Of a stretch of DNA of 64,000 bases, positions 35,655-44,204 are shown one piece after another. The stretch is taken from the NCBI GenBank assembly GCA_020853795.1, contig JADYYF010000071.1, positions 1 to 64,000 of the forward strand, given 5' to 3'. The stretch is from Candidatus Zixiibacteriota bacterium. GTDB lineage: Bacteria > Zixibacteria > MSB-5A5 > CAIYYT01. The first letter of the stretch is position 1, and each line of letters starts with the position of its first letter. The notes under the pieces were generated by a model, which ran no database searches, was not told where the DNA came from, and saw nothing but the letters and a program-made list of their open reading frames with translations. The position numbers and the translations under genes are program-made.

Positions 35655-36626
35655 ATGACTACAAATTCAGCGGCGGTTGCCCGATTTGTCTTTGCCGCAT
35701 CCTGCCTGATCATCCTCTCGGTACACCAACTCACCGCGAACGAGCCAGTGAGCCGTCCCTACAACCTGGATGCCGATCTCGAATTGCTCTTGCCCGATAC
35801 GATCGTCGTCGGTGACACGTTTCGAGTGACCTTCAATGTCAAGATCAAGCAGCCGATCACGCATTACAACGATGTGCCAGACAAGGTCGTTATTCTCCTT
35901 CCCCCTTGCTGTGTTCTGGATTCAGGACAAACGGAGTGGCACGGACGCCTTGAAGAGGGCTCTGTTGTATCGCTGGTCTTAAGAGCCCGTGCTGTGCATG
36001 GCTGTTACGAGTTCTTCCAAGGGTTCGTCAGCGCCTCGTGCAGTGTCAGTCATTCAAATCTCTTCAAGACGCGAGGCAGGATAACTTCTCGCTACTATCG
36101 GATCTTGGGGCCGCCCGAACCAGTTTCCGGTCAACCGGACAGTTTAAGCATAAGAGTAATTGACACTTATGATTCCGGCCCTCCGCCAAGCGTCACCGGA
36201 GTGCACCCACGGACAACTGCAGTCCCAGACAGCCAGGGCAAACTCTGGGAGACACCGCCATTAAGCGACTCGCTCAAACGGCCGGTCGACTCGACTATCC
36301 ATCGGCAACCTCGTCACTACAGGCCAGTGCCTCCACGCAACAACCAAAGACTATCAATGGACTCGCTCCGATTGATTGAAGCGGTGATCAACTATGTAGA
36401 TAGCGTCGAGAATTGGCTCTATGTCGTCCAAGACATGAAGAGCGACGCGAGTCGGCGCGATTCCCGCCTCCCCTACCTCTGCAAATCCCTCACCCAAGGC
36501 TTGGTAGTCGAGCGCGCCCAAGATCGAACCTGCAAGATCACGATGGAGGACGGCCTCTACGAGGGGAAGATCGAGATTCGTGTTGGTACAGACACCTTTG
36601 TTGTGACCGCAAAACAACGACAGTGA
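35655..36626 (+). CDS. Secreted protein, function unknown
   Basis: ATG 35655 follows AAGGGAG and begins a signal peptide (residues about 1-30, ending SVHQLTANE). The 323-residue product shows an N-terminal Ig-like beta domain (about 35-165) with paired Cys residues (PPCCVLD, HGCYEF, SASCSVS), a Pro/Ser-rich linker (about 165-235) and a C-terminal region with a helix rich in Asp, Leu and Ile and two more Cys. I recognise no family. It lies alone between two minus-strand genes; base use appears slightly less GC-rich than its neighbours. Confidence 0.65.
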   Translation: MTTNSAAVARFVFAASCLIILSVHQLTANEPVSRPYNLDADLELLLPDTIVVGDTFRVTFNVKIKQPITHYNDVPDKVVILLPPCCVLDSGQTEWHGRLEEGSVVSLVLRARAVHGCYEFFQGFVSASCSVSHSNLFKTRGRITSRYYRILGPPEPVSGQPDSLSIRVIDTYDSGPPPSVTGVHPRTTAVPDSQGKLWETPPLSDSLKRPVDSTIHRQPRHYRPVPPRNNQRLSMDSLRLIEAVINYVDSVENWLYVVQDMKSDASRRDSRLPYLCKSLTQGLVVERAQDRTCKITMEDGLYEGKIEIRVGTDTFVVTAKQRQ

Positions 36627-36638
36627 AAGACTGAAGAC

Positions 36639-36667
36639 AAAAAAACGGCTGACCTTTCGATCAGCCG
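36639..36667 (-). terminator. Rho-independent terminator of htpX
   Basis: CGGCTGA (36646-36652) and its complement (36661-36667) form a stem that is followed on the minus strand by seven T, 34 bases from the htpX stop. Confidence 0.85.
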
Positions 36668-36700
36668 CTCGATTCTGCATTCTTTGTTCTTGGTTGCGAC

Positions 36701-37558
36701 TTACCCGGTATATCCCAGCCGCATCTCTTCCAGACGCCGCACCCGCTCTTCCATCGGCGGATGCGTCGAAAACAGGCTGGTGAAACCGCCGCGCCCGAAC
36801 AGCGGATTGACGATAAACATGTGCGCTGTCGCCGGACTGGCATCCATCGGCACCCGCTGGGAGGCCGTGTGCAGTTTGCGCAGCGCATTGGCCAGATCGC
36901 GCGGATTACCGTGGAACTTCGCGCCGCCCGCATCGGCCAGGTATTCGCGCGAACGCGAAATCGCCATCTGAATCATCATCGCCGCAATCGGCGCCACAAT
37001 CGCCATCACCAGCACCCCCAGACCGCCGCCGCCGCGTTCGTCATCCGACCGGCTGCCGCCGAAAATCGCCGCGAATTGCGCCATGTTCGCGATCATCGAA
37101 ATCGCGCCGGCAAATACCGCCGCGATCGTCCCGATCAGAATATCGCGATGCTTGACGTGCGCCAGCTCGTGTCCGATCACCCCGCGCAGCTCGTTTTCGT
37201 TGAGGATGCGCATGATGCCGCTGGTCACCGCCACCGCCGCGTGCTGCGGATTGCGCCCGGTCGCGAACGCGTTCGGCGTGTCGCTCGGAATCACATACAC
37301 CTTCGGCATCGGCAACTGCGCCCGCTGCGACAGCTCGCGCACCATGTTGTACAGCCGCGGCTGATCCGTCTCGGTCACCGGCTGCGCTTTGTACATCTTT
37401 AAGACCAGCTTATCCGAGAACCAGTAAGAGAAAACGTTCATCAACAGGGCGAACACGAAGGCGATCATCATGCCGCCCTTGCCGCCAAACATGTATCCCA
37501 GTCCGACGGCCAGCACCATCAGCAGTGCCATCAGGAACGTGGTTTTCATGGTGTTCAT
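36701..37558 (-). CDS. htpX: Membrane zinc metalloprotease HtpX
   Basis: HtpX degrades misfolded membrane proteins. The 285-residue M48 protein has two N-terminal helices (about 5-48), a zinc site HELAH (about 131-135) after GVIG, two more membrane helices (about 145-205) and the conserved [21 protein letters not shown] segment containing the third ligand Glu. Length is as expected. It is monocistronic with its own terminator. No sign of decay. Confidence 0.95.
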   Translation of the reverse strand: MNTMKTTFLMALLMVLAVGLGYMFGGKGGMMIAFVFALLMNVFSYWFSDKLVLKMYKAQPVTETDQPRLYNMVRELSQRAQLPMPKVYVIPSDTPNAFATGRNPQHAAVAVTSGIMRILNENELRGVIGHELAHVKHRDILIGTIAAVFAGAISMIANMAQFAAIFGGSRSDDERGGGGLGVLVMAIVAPIAAMMIQMAISRSREYLADAGGAKFHGNPRDLANALRKLHTASQRVPMDASPATAHMFIVNPLFGRGGFTSLFSTHPPMEERVRRLEEMRLGYTG

Positions 37559-37773
37559 TCTATTCTAAACCTCCACTCTGTCTTGTTCACTTGCAGTCCC
37601 GTCAGAACTGCATTCACCGCTTTTAACAGAAGGCAGCGCGATCTTGTTCCACGGACGCAACTTACCCCGCCCGTTTCACCCTATTATACGGACCGGGAGC
37701 CCGGACTCGCCACTCAAATCGGTTAAGTTGTTGTCGGAATTGTTCTTGGGAAGACGGCTGAAATGCCGGTTAT

Positions 37774-38376
37774 CTAAAACTCCACCCGCCCCTCCAGCGC
37801 CTTCGCCAAAGTCTGGCTGTCGGCAAACTGAAGGTCGGTGCCCACTGGAAGACCCCGCGCGATGCGAGTCACCTTGATCCCCAATGGGTGAATCAGCTTG
37901 GCAATATAAATCGCGGTCGCCTCCCCTTCGGTATCGGGCGAAGTCGCCAGGATCACCTCGCTCACTTCCCCCTTCAGCCGCTCCAGCAGCCGTCGAATCT
38001 TCAGGTCGTCCGGCCCGACGCCGTCCAGTGGCGACAAAACTCCGCCCAGCACGTGGTATACCCCGCGATAGGCCTCGCCCTTCTCCAGCGCCATTAGATC
38101 GTGCGCCTCCTCGACGACACAGATCTTCGTGGCGTCGCGCTGCGTGTCGGCGCAGATGCGGCAGGGATCGGAGTCGGTAAGGTTGCAGCAGACCGAGCAC
38201 TCCTTGACCTTGACCTTGACGTCGGTGATCAATTCCGCCAGCTCGTCTGACTGCTCTTTCGGTAATTTCAGGATATAGAACGCCAGCCGCTGTGCCGACT
38301 TGCGCCCCACCCCCGGCATCCGCGACAGCCGGTTGATCAGCTTCTCCAACGTATCCGATGTCGGCAATGGTTTCAT
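37774..38376 (-). CDS. recR: Recombination mediator RecR
   Basis: RecR acts with RecO (and RecF) to load RecA on gapped DNA. The 200-residue product has an N-terminal helix-hairpin-helix (SRMPGVGRKSAQRL), a Cys4 zinc finger (CSVCCNLTDSDPCRIC), the Toprim domain with ATSPDTEGEATAIYI, and a C-terminal Walker-B-like strand. It is the third gene of the SRP RNA-dnaX-ybaB-recR block. A TATAAT lies only 12 bases before ATG 38376 and there is no ribosome binding site, so a separate, almost leaderless transcript is possible. Confidence 0.95.
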   Translation of the reverse strand: MKPLPTSDTLEKLINRLSRMPGVGRKSAQRLAFYILKLPKEQSDELAELITDVKVKVKECSVCCNLTDSDPCRICADTQRDATKICVVEEAHDLMALEKGEAYRGVYHVLGGVLSPLDGVGPDDLKIRRLLERLKGEVSEVILATSPDTEGEATAIYIAKLIHPLGIKVTRIARGLPVGTDLQFADSQTLAKALEGRVEF

Positions 38377-38388
38377 CTTATAACTTGA

Positions 38389-38394
38389 ATTATA
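38389..38394 (-). promoter_or_regulatory. Consensus -10 box close to recR
   Basis: TATAAT on the minus strand ends 12 bases before ATG 38376. A weak -35 (TGCCCA) lies 16 bases upstream. If used, the mRNA would begin within about five bases of the start codon. Confidence 0.4.
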
Positions 38395-38470
38395 ATCATT
38401 CGGATTCCGGTGGGCATTCTCGATTCCCCCATAACAAAGAGGGTTAGGGGGCTGTGTTGGATCGCACCGC

Positions 38471-38797
38471 TTACAATCCCAGATTCCCCAGCCCCGGAAT
38501 ATTCAACCCGCCGGTCAACGAACTCATCGTGTCGGCCTGCATCTGCTGCGCCTGCTCCTGCGCCTTGGTTACGGCCGAGACAATCATCTCTTCCAGCATC
38601 TCGACATCGCTCTCCTTGAGCACTTCCGGGTCGATCCTGACTTCCTTGAGATCGCCCTTGCCGGTAACCACTGCTTTGACCATACCGCCGCCGGCGGTTG
38701 CCTCCACGCGCTTGTTGTTCAGTTCCTCCTGCAGTTCCGCCAGTTTGGCCTGCATCTTCTGAACCTGCTTCATCATGTCGCCAAAACCTTTGGCCAT
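38471..38797 (-). CDS. ybaB: YbaB/EbfC nucleoid-associated protein
   Basis: A small DNA-binding protein of the YbaB family. The 108-residue product has the N-terminal coiled helix (MAKGFGDMMKQVQKMQAK), the GMVKAVVTGKGDL beta core and a C-terminal helix with AQEQAQQMQ. ATG 38797 follows GAGGAG with good spacing; the codon just before it (TTG 38800) is not needed. It sits between dnaX and recR, the conserved order in many bacteria. Confidence 0.94.
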   Translation of the reverse strand: MAKGFGDMMKQVQKMQAKLAELQEELNNKRVEATAGGGMVKAVVTGKGDLKEVRIDPEVLKESDVEMLEEMIVSAVTKAQEQAQQMQADTMSSLTGGLNIPGLGNLGL

Positions 38798-38821
38798 CAA
38801 CTCTCCTCGTGTCTGCTGCTA

Positions 38822-40507
38822 CTATTTCTCGTTTAGGTCCCGCCGAGCCGTGACCTCGGCCTCGAAAATCTCGATCGCCTTTGCCACCAGCGGATGTTCG
38901 GCCCTTTCGGCCTCCGCAAACATTACGTTCGCCCCGCGCCCGCCGTTGCCGCCATTTTCACCCTTGCCGCTCCAGGCGGGATCGACGAAAAAGTGGAAGC
39001 GTAAGTCGCGCCCGCTCACTTGCCGGGCCACCTGCTCCAACGTCTGCTGCAGACTGCGATCCTGGAAATAGCGGACGTGCACCTCCCCCATGCGGTCAAA
39101 CGCCACCGTCACCTTGTTCCCCTCGACCGCGCGCGGCTGCGCCAGCGATAGCTTGATCTGCAGATTGCGATGCACCGGCTTCAGCGCCGCCAGTAAAGCT
39201 TGCCACATTGTGTTGAGATCAAACTCCGGCGGCGGCGGGGTCGTCCTCGCGGCGGCAGGAGCTGCGATCGCCGGGGACTCGGCCGGCTTGGAGATCGTGA
39301 GCGTCGAGGCGGGACTTACCGATTTTTTTTTCGCCTCAGCCGTTTCCGCAGCCGCAGGTTTCGCCGCGCTGATCGTCCCGCCGGACAACTGCCTCAGCAC
39401 TTCCTCGATGCTGACGCTCTCCTCCATCTGCATCAATTTCAACAGTGTGAGTTCGAGGTTGATGACGGGATCGAACCCGTCGCGGATTTTCTCCTCCAGC
39501 GCCACCAGCAGATTCTGAATCCGCAGCAGATCATTGAGCGAATATTCTGCCGCCTGTGCGCGATACTCGGCCGCTTCATCCGCGGTCATGCCGTAGTCCG
39601 CCCCCAGTTCGGGCGCGGCCTTGAAAACCAGCAGCAAGCGCACTTCCTCCTGAAACCCGCGCACGAACTCCGCCGCGCCGACACCGGCCTTCAGGACGTC
39701 GTCGATCTTGCCGATGATCCCTGCCGCATCTTTCCCGCGAATCAGTCCCAACAGAGCCCGGAATTCGCTGCGCGGCAGAATTCCCAGCGCTTCGGTCAGC
39801 AGTTTCATGTCGATCTGCTCGTGCTGCCACGAAGCCACCTGGTCGAGAATCGACAGTGCATCCCGCAGCGAACCGTCGCCGCGCCGCGCCAGTTCCGCCA
39901 GCGCATCGTCGGCAACCTGGAGCTTTTCCTTTTCGGCGATACCGCGCAGCGCCGCGCGCAGTTCCGACTCCGGGATCCGCCGGAAATCATAGCGCTGACA
40001 GCGCGACAAAATCGTCTGCGGCACCTTGTGCGCCTCGGTCGTCGCAAACACGAACACCGCATGCGCCGGCGGCTCCTCCAGCGTCTTCAGCAAGGCGTCA
40101 AACGCCGAGCCGCTCAAGCGATGGACTTCGTCGATGATGTACACCTTGTGCTTACCGCTGACCGGCGCGTACTTGATCGACTCGCGCAGCTCGCGTACGT
40201 CGTCCACCGAGGTGTGCGAGGCTGCATCGATCTCCAATACGTCCAGCGACCGCCCCTTGATAATCCCCACGCACGAATCGCACTGGTCGCACGGCTCGCT
40301 TCCCTGCGGATTGGCACAATTCAGGCGCTTGGCCAGGATTCGCGCCACCGTTGTCTTGCCCGTCCCCCGGACACCGCAAAACAAGTAGGCCTGCGCGATC
40401 CGACCATGCTCAATCGCGCGCGTCAGCGTCTCCGAGACGTGATCCTGCGCGAGCACTTCGGCGAATTTCTGCGGACGATACTTGCGCGAGAATACGTAAT
40501 AGCTCAT
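38822..40507 (-). CDS. dnaX: DNA polymerase III gamma/tau subunit with an A9 slippage site
   Basis: DnaX is the motor subunit of the clamp loader. The 561-residue product has Walker A GVRGTGKTT, a zinc-binding cluster of Cys in CANP...CDQCDSC, DEVHRLSGSAFDALLKTLEEPP, the ILSRCQRYDF motif, a domain III collar to about residue 375 and a Pro/Ala/Thr-rich linker leading to the tau-specific C-terminal domain. At residues 393-395 three Lys codons are AAA AAA AAA (39331 down to 39323), a nine-A run. Loss of one A would end the protein at residue 396 (KKNR stop), and gain of one at residue 429, either way giving a gamma-like product. ATG 40507 begins MSYYVFSRKYRPQKF; the frame continuing to 40579 runs into the SRP RNA and is not coding. 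Confidence 0.96.
   Translation of the reverse strand: MSYYVFSRKYRPQKFAEVLAQDHVSETLTRAIEHGRIAQAYLFCGVRGTGKTTVARILAKRLNCANPQGSEPCDQCDSCVGIIKGRSLDVLEIDAASHTSVDDVRELRESIKYAPVSGKHKVYIIDEVHRLSGSAFDALLKTLEEPPAHAVFVFATTEAHKVPQTILSRCQRYDFRRIPESELRAALRGIAEKEKLQVADDALAELARRGDGSLRDALSILDQVASWQHEQIDMKLLTEALGILPRSEFRALLGLIRGKDAAGIIGKIDDVLKAGVGAAEFVRGFQEEVRLLLVFKAAPELGADYGMTADEAAEYRAQAAEYSLNDLLRIQNLLVALEEKIRDGFDPVINLELTLLKLMQMEESVSIEEVLRQLSGGTISAAKPAAAETAEAKKKSVSPASTLTISKPAESPAIAAPAAARTTPPPPEFDLNTMWQALLAALKPVHRNLQIKLSLAQPRAVEGNKVTVAFDRMGEVHVRYFQDRSLQQTLEQVARQVSGRDLRFHFFVDPAWSGKGENGGNGGRGANVMFAEAERAEHPLVAKAIEIFEAEVTARRDLNEK
39323..39331 (-). promoter_or_regulatory. Nine-A slippage sequence inside dnaX
   Basis: Nine consecutive A on the coding strand fill three in-frame Lys codons between domain III and the tau tail. 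Both shifted frames meet stop codons soon after (TAA within 14 bases of the run in the minus-one-base reading). This mirrors the Thermus dnaX arrangement, known to use transcriptional slippage. Confidence 0.65.
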
Positions 40508-40550
40508 CTGCGTGTCGTTGAGTTCTTCGGCCGTCCCGCTTGGCGGGAAG

Positions 40551-40659
<109 letters not shown>

Positions 40660-40811
40660 GCTCCCCGTGACCAGTAACAAATCACGCCGGCAATCCAGCC
40701 GCCGCGATCCGCCGATCGATAATACGCCCATTCCGGCAGGCCGTCAATCGCTATTTTCGCCCCGCGCTTTCCCCTTGCTCTCTGTCCTCATGCGCGTTAT
40801 TGTCTGACCGT

Positions 40812-40830
40812 ACAACGCAGTTCGCGTTGT
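40812..40830. promoter_or_regulatory. Inverted repeat before the heptahaem cytochrome gene
   Basis: ACAACGC and GCGTTGT are separated by five bases and end 20 bases before ATG 40850. It may be an operator. No other feature is visible between 40660 and 40849. Confidence 0.35.
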
Positions 40831-40849
40831 TCGATGTGAGGAGACAAAG

Positions 40850-42367
40850 ATGACCGTTCCCAGACCGCGCTTGCCGCGCTTAGCTTACAACTGGATCAGT
40901 TCGTTCGGTGCTTTTATCGCGCTCGCCACGGCCCTGGTGATCATTGTGATGCTGTTGATCAGTTTCACCATGGAGCAGACCAGTGCCTACTTCGGCATTT
41001 TCCTGTACATGGTACTGCCGGCGATCCTGATCTGCGGTCTGATCCTGATTCCAATCGGTATGTTCCGCGAATGGCGCCGCTGGAAACGCGGCGAATCCTC
41101 TGAGTTGCCCAGGTGGCCGCTCGTCGATCTCAATAATCCCCGTCACCGCAACGCTACCGCGATCTTCGTCGTCGGCACCGTTCTCTTCTTCGCCATTTCT
41201 GCGGTCGGCAGCTACCAGGCTTACCACTATTCCGAGTCGGTCAAGTTCTGCGGCACCACCTGCCATACGGTGATGGAACCGCAATACACGGCTTACCAGG
41301 CCTCGCCCCACGCCCGCGTCGCCTGCGTTGAATGCCACGTCGGTACCGGCGCCTCCTGGTACGCCAAGTCCAAGCTCTCCGGCGCCTACCAGGTCTACGC
41401 CGTTATGGCAAACGTCTATCCGCGCCCGATCGCCACCCCGATCCGCAACCTGCGCCCGGCACGGGAAACCTGCGAGGAGTGCCATTGGCCGGAAAAGACC
41501 TACGGGCAGGAACTGCGCACCTTTACGCACTACATGTACGACGAGGACAACCCCAAATGGTCGATCGATATGCGCATCATCACCGATACCGGTGAACCGC
41601 ACGCGGGGCAGAAAGCCGGTATCCACTGGCATATCAACCCCGACATCAAGATCGAATACATCGCCCGCGACTACGGCCGCCAGGACATTCCCTGGGTGCG
41701 CGTCACCGAAAAATCAACCGGCGCCGTCACCCTGTACGAGGACGAAGCGAATCCGCTCGATCCGGCCGCCCGCGATACCCTGGCGGTGCGCGTGATGGAC
41801 TGCATCGACTGCCACAACCGCCCCAGCCATATCTATCGCTCGCCCGACTACGCCGTTGACCGCTCACTCCAGGCCGGTTTTATCGATCCAACGCTGCCCG
41901 GTATCAAGGCACTTGCGGTCGAAGCCATGGCGGCCGAATACGACACCAAAGACGCCGCGCTGTCCGCCATTTCGACGCGAATCAATGACCACTATAAGGA
42001 AGCCGGACTGCTGGACGATCCGGCTCGTCACAGCGCCGTGGACTCGGCGATCGTCGCAGTCCAGCACGCCTTCACCCAGAATATCTTCCCCTATATGAAG
42101 GCCCGCTGGGACGTTTACCCGAACAACATCGGCCACTTCAACGACATCGGCTGCATGCGTTGCCACGCCGGCAACCACAAGAGCTCCGCTGGCGCTGCAA
42201 TCACGCACGACTGCTCCGCCTGCCATACAATTGTGACCCAAGGTCCGGCCGGTGCCATGGAACGCGATTCCACCGGACTCGGCCTGGAATTCAAACATCC
42301 CGTCGATATCGACGACGCCTGGAAGGAAACCGGCTGCTACGAATGTCATGCCGGCGTCCAGCCTTAG
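40850..42367 (+). CDS. NapC/NirT-type heptahaem cytochrome c
   Basis: A membrane-anchored multihaem cytochrome that probably takes electrons from the quinol pool. Three hydrophobic segments lie at about residues 17-45, 45-75 and 100-125, followed by a periplasmic domain. Haem motifs are CGTTCH (three residues between the Cys, a CX3CH), CVECH, CEECH, CIDCH, CMRCH, CSACH and CYECH, seven in all. Phrases such as SPHARVACVECHVG and NLRPARETCEECHWPEK are typical of NapC/NirT relatives from anaerobic bacteria. GAGGAGACAAAG precedes ATG 40850. No nitrate, nitrite or sulfite reductase gene is adjacent, so the electron acceptor is unknown. Confidence 0.88.
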   Translation: MTVPRPRLPRLAYNWISSFGAFIALATALVIIVMLLISFTMEQTSAYFGIFLYMVLPAILICGLILIPIGMFREWRRWKRGESSELPRWPLVDLNNPRHRNATAIFVVGTVLFFAISAVGSYQAYHYSESVKFCGTTCHTVMEPQYTAYQASPHARVACVECHVGTGASWYAKSKLSGAYQVYAVMANVYPRPIATPIRNLRPARETCEECHWPEKTYGQELRTFTHYMYDEDNPKWSIDMRIITDTGEPHAGQKAGIHWHINPDIKIEYIARDYGRQDIPWVRVTEKSTGAVTLYEDEANPLDPAARDTLAVRVMDCIDCHNRPSHIYRSPDYAVDRSLQAGFIDPTLPGIKALAVEAMAAEYDTKDAALSAISTRINDHYKEAGLLDDPARHSAVDSAIVAVQHAFTQNIFPYMKARWDVYPNNIGHFNDIGCMRCHAGNHKSSAGAAITHDCSACHTIVTQGPAGAMERDSTGLGLEFKHPVDIDDAWKETGCYECHAGVQP

Positions 42368-42429
42368 CACGACCGCCGCGATTCCCGGCCGGGCTCTGAG
42401 CGCTACTCCAACGAATCAGTCATCTACCA

Positions 42430-42457
42430 TTGACATAATCGTCTAAATCGATATATT
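42430..42457 (+). promoter_or_regulatory. Sigma-70-type promoter of the dockerin-protein gene
   Basis: A perfect TTGACA (42430-42435) is 16 bases from TATATT (42452-42457), some 60 bases before GTG 42519. Confidence 0.7.
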
Positions 42458-42468
42458 TAGGCGATTAT
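42435..42468. promoter_or_regulatory. 14-bp palindrome overlapping the dockerin-gene promoter
   Basis: ATAATCGTCTAAAT (42435-42448) and ATTTAGGCGATTAT (42455-42468) are inverted copies with one G-T difference, flanking CGATAT. The palindrome covers the spacer and -10 box, the position of a repressor operator. It lacks the T run of a terminator. Confidence 0.55.
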
Positions 42469-42518
42469 TGGACACCCCTGCTCAGCGCTGCCGAGCTTTT
42501 CTGACAAATGGAGGAGAC

Positions 42519-43991
42519 GTGAATCGCACCGTCATCGGGATACTCACCATCGCGTTGTCTTGCTGCCTGCCACTTCGGGCCCAAGCCAGTGACTTTGTCT
42601 TAGACAGCATCGCCACCTTTACCTATCCGAGTGCCGGCAACCTCGGCGGCTCTGATTGCTGGGGCTGGAAAGCCCCGGACGGCACGCTCTACGGCCTGAT
42701 GGGCGTGCGCAACGGGATCGCCGTCGTCAACGTCTCGGCGCGGCTGCCCGTTCAGGTCGTGCCCGGTCCCCAGAACAGTTGTTCCGCTTACTGGCGCGAC
42801 ATCAAGACGTACCAGCACTACGCGTACTGCACCTCCGAGTGCCTAGGCACCAATCAAGGCCTGATGATTATCGACTTGCAGTACTTACCCGATAGCGTCC
42901 ACTTCGTGAAATCGATCCCGGTGCACCCTTCCGGTGATGTGACCTCGCACAATCTCTCCATCGATACCCTCAATGGCTTCGCCTATCTCGAGGGCCGCAA
43001 TCAGGCTGCCATGTCAATTCACGTCTTCAGCCTGGCTGATCCGGAGAATCCCGTCCACTTGCACAGCTTTGGCGATGCCATCGGTATCCACGACGTCCTT
43101 GCGACCGACGACACGATCTACGTCGCTGACGGCAACGCGCCCACCATTTCGATCTACAACATGGCCGTCAAGACCGCCCCGGTGCTGATCTCGCGCGTCA
43201 CGATTCCCAGTGCCGGCTACGTGCACAATGTTTGGCCGACCGATGATCGCCAGCATATGGTCACCACCGAAGAGACTACCGGCAAGACGATCAAGGTCTG
43301 GGACATTTCCAACCTCAGTAACGTGCAGCTTGCAGGCAGCTTCCTCGGCAATTCCAACGTTGCCCACAACGTGCACTGCTGGGGAGATTTCGTCTACATC
43401 TCGCACTACGCCGCCGGTGTCGAGGTCTGGAATATTGCCAATCCGTCAGCGCCGACCGTCGTCGCTCGCTTCGACACCTGGCCAACCGCTTCCGGATTTG
43501 ACGGCTGCTGGGGTGCGTTTCCCTTTGCCGATTCCGGGTACGTCTACGGCTCAAACATGAACGGCAAGTTCTTCATCCTGCAGTTACGTGACACGACCGT
43601 GGTGGCGGATGCAGATTCCGACGGCGTCGGCAACTTGACTGATAATTGCCCGCTCCTGGCCAATCCCCTTCAGGAGGACGCCGATCACGACAGTATCGGT
43701 GATCTCTGTGACAACTGCCCTGACAATGCTAACCCGGCTCAGCAGGATTCCGATAATGACGGGATCGGCGATGCCTGCGACGCGCTCTGCGGCGACTCCG
43801 ACGGTTCTGCCAGCCTCTCGATTTCTGACGCTGTTTTCGTGATCAATTACATCTTTGCCGGCGGTCCAGCGCCAAATCCGATGGATGCCGGCGACGTCAA
43901 TTGCGACGGCAATGTCAACATCTCCGATGCCGTCTACTTGATCAGTTTCATCTTCGTCGGTGGAACGAATCCCTGCGCCAACTGCCTGTAG
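42519..43991 (+). CDS. Secreted choice-of-anchor-B protein with TSP3 and dockerin modules
   Basis: GTG 42519 follows GGAGGAG and gives a signal peptide (about residues 1-25, ending LRAQA). Residues about 28-365 form a LVIVD-type propeller of the choice-of-anchor B family (YGLMGVRNGIAVVNVS, MIIDLQYLPD, HNVHCWGDFVYISHY), which has no known enzymatic activity. Next come two or three thrombospondin type 3 calcium motifs (DSDGVGNLTDNCP, DHDSIGDLCDNCP, DNDGIGDACD). Last is a dockerin type I domain with paired calcium loops (DSDGSASLSISDAVFVINYI and DVNCDGNVNISDAV). No cohesin gene is visible in the window. It has its own promoter and is monocistronic. Confidence 0.85.
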   Translation: MNRTVIGILTIALSCCLPLRAQASDFVLDSIATFTYPSAGNLGGSDCWGWKAPDGTLYGLMGVRNGIAVVNVSARLPVQVVPGPQNSCSAYWRDIKTYQHYAYCTSECLGTNQGLMIIDLQYLPDSVHFVKSIPVHPSGDVTSHNLSIDTLNGFAYLEGRNQAAMSIHVFSLADPENPVHLHSFGDAIGIHDVLATDDTIYVADGNAPTISIYNMAVKTAPVLISRVTIPSAGYVHNVWPTDDRQHMVTTEETTGKTIKVWDISNLSNVQLAGSFLGNSNVAHNVHCWGDFVYISHYAAGVEVWNIANPSAPTVVARFDTWPTASGFDGCWGAFPFADSGYVYGSNMNGKFFILQLRDTTVVADADSDGVGNLTDNCPLLANPLQEDADHDSIGDLCDNCPDNANPAQQDSDNDGIGDACDALCGDSDGSASLSISDAVFVINYIFAGGPAPNPMDAGDVNCDGNVNISDAVYLISFIFVGGTNPCANCL

Positions 43992-44020
43992 ATCGCGCCG
44001 GACTCATCTGAATTGGGCCC

Positions 44021-44050
44021 TGCTATCGGATCCGCGTTGAGCGGATAGCA
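44021..44050 (+). terminator. Possible terminator hairpin after the dockerin gene
   Basis: TGCTATC and GATAGCA with CGC/GCG inside make a bulged hairpin 30 bases after the stop. The lack of a T run makes this weak. Confidence 0.3.
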
Positions 44051-44204
44051 TGGCTCGTCCGTGACGTGACGATCACACTTGCCGAGTGGTCTTCCGATCC
44101 GCCTTGCGCTGGGCGTGATTGCGTGCAACCTTTGAGTCAGAATCCGGCCCCGTAGACGACTCTTGCTTTCACAAGTTCAACCGCCTATTCTACGCTGCAA
44201 ACGC

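Noticed and set aside
39323-39331. The A9 run in dnaX as an assembly error
   Set aside because: The zero frame gives a normal full-length tau across the run, so the length is right as written.
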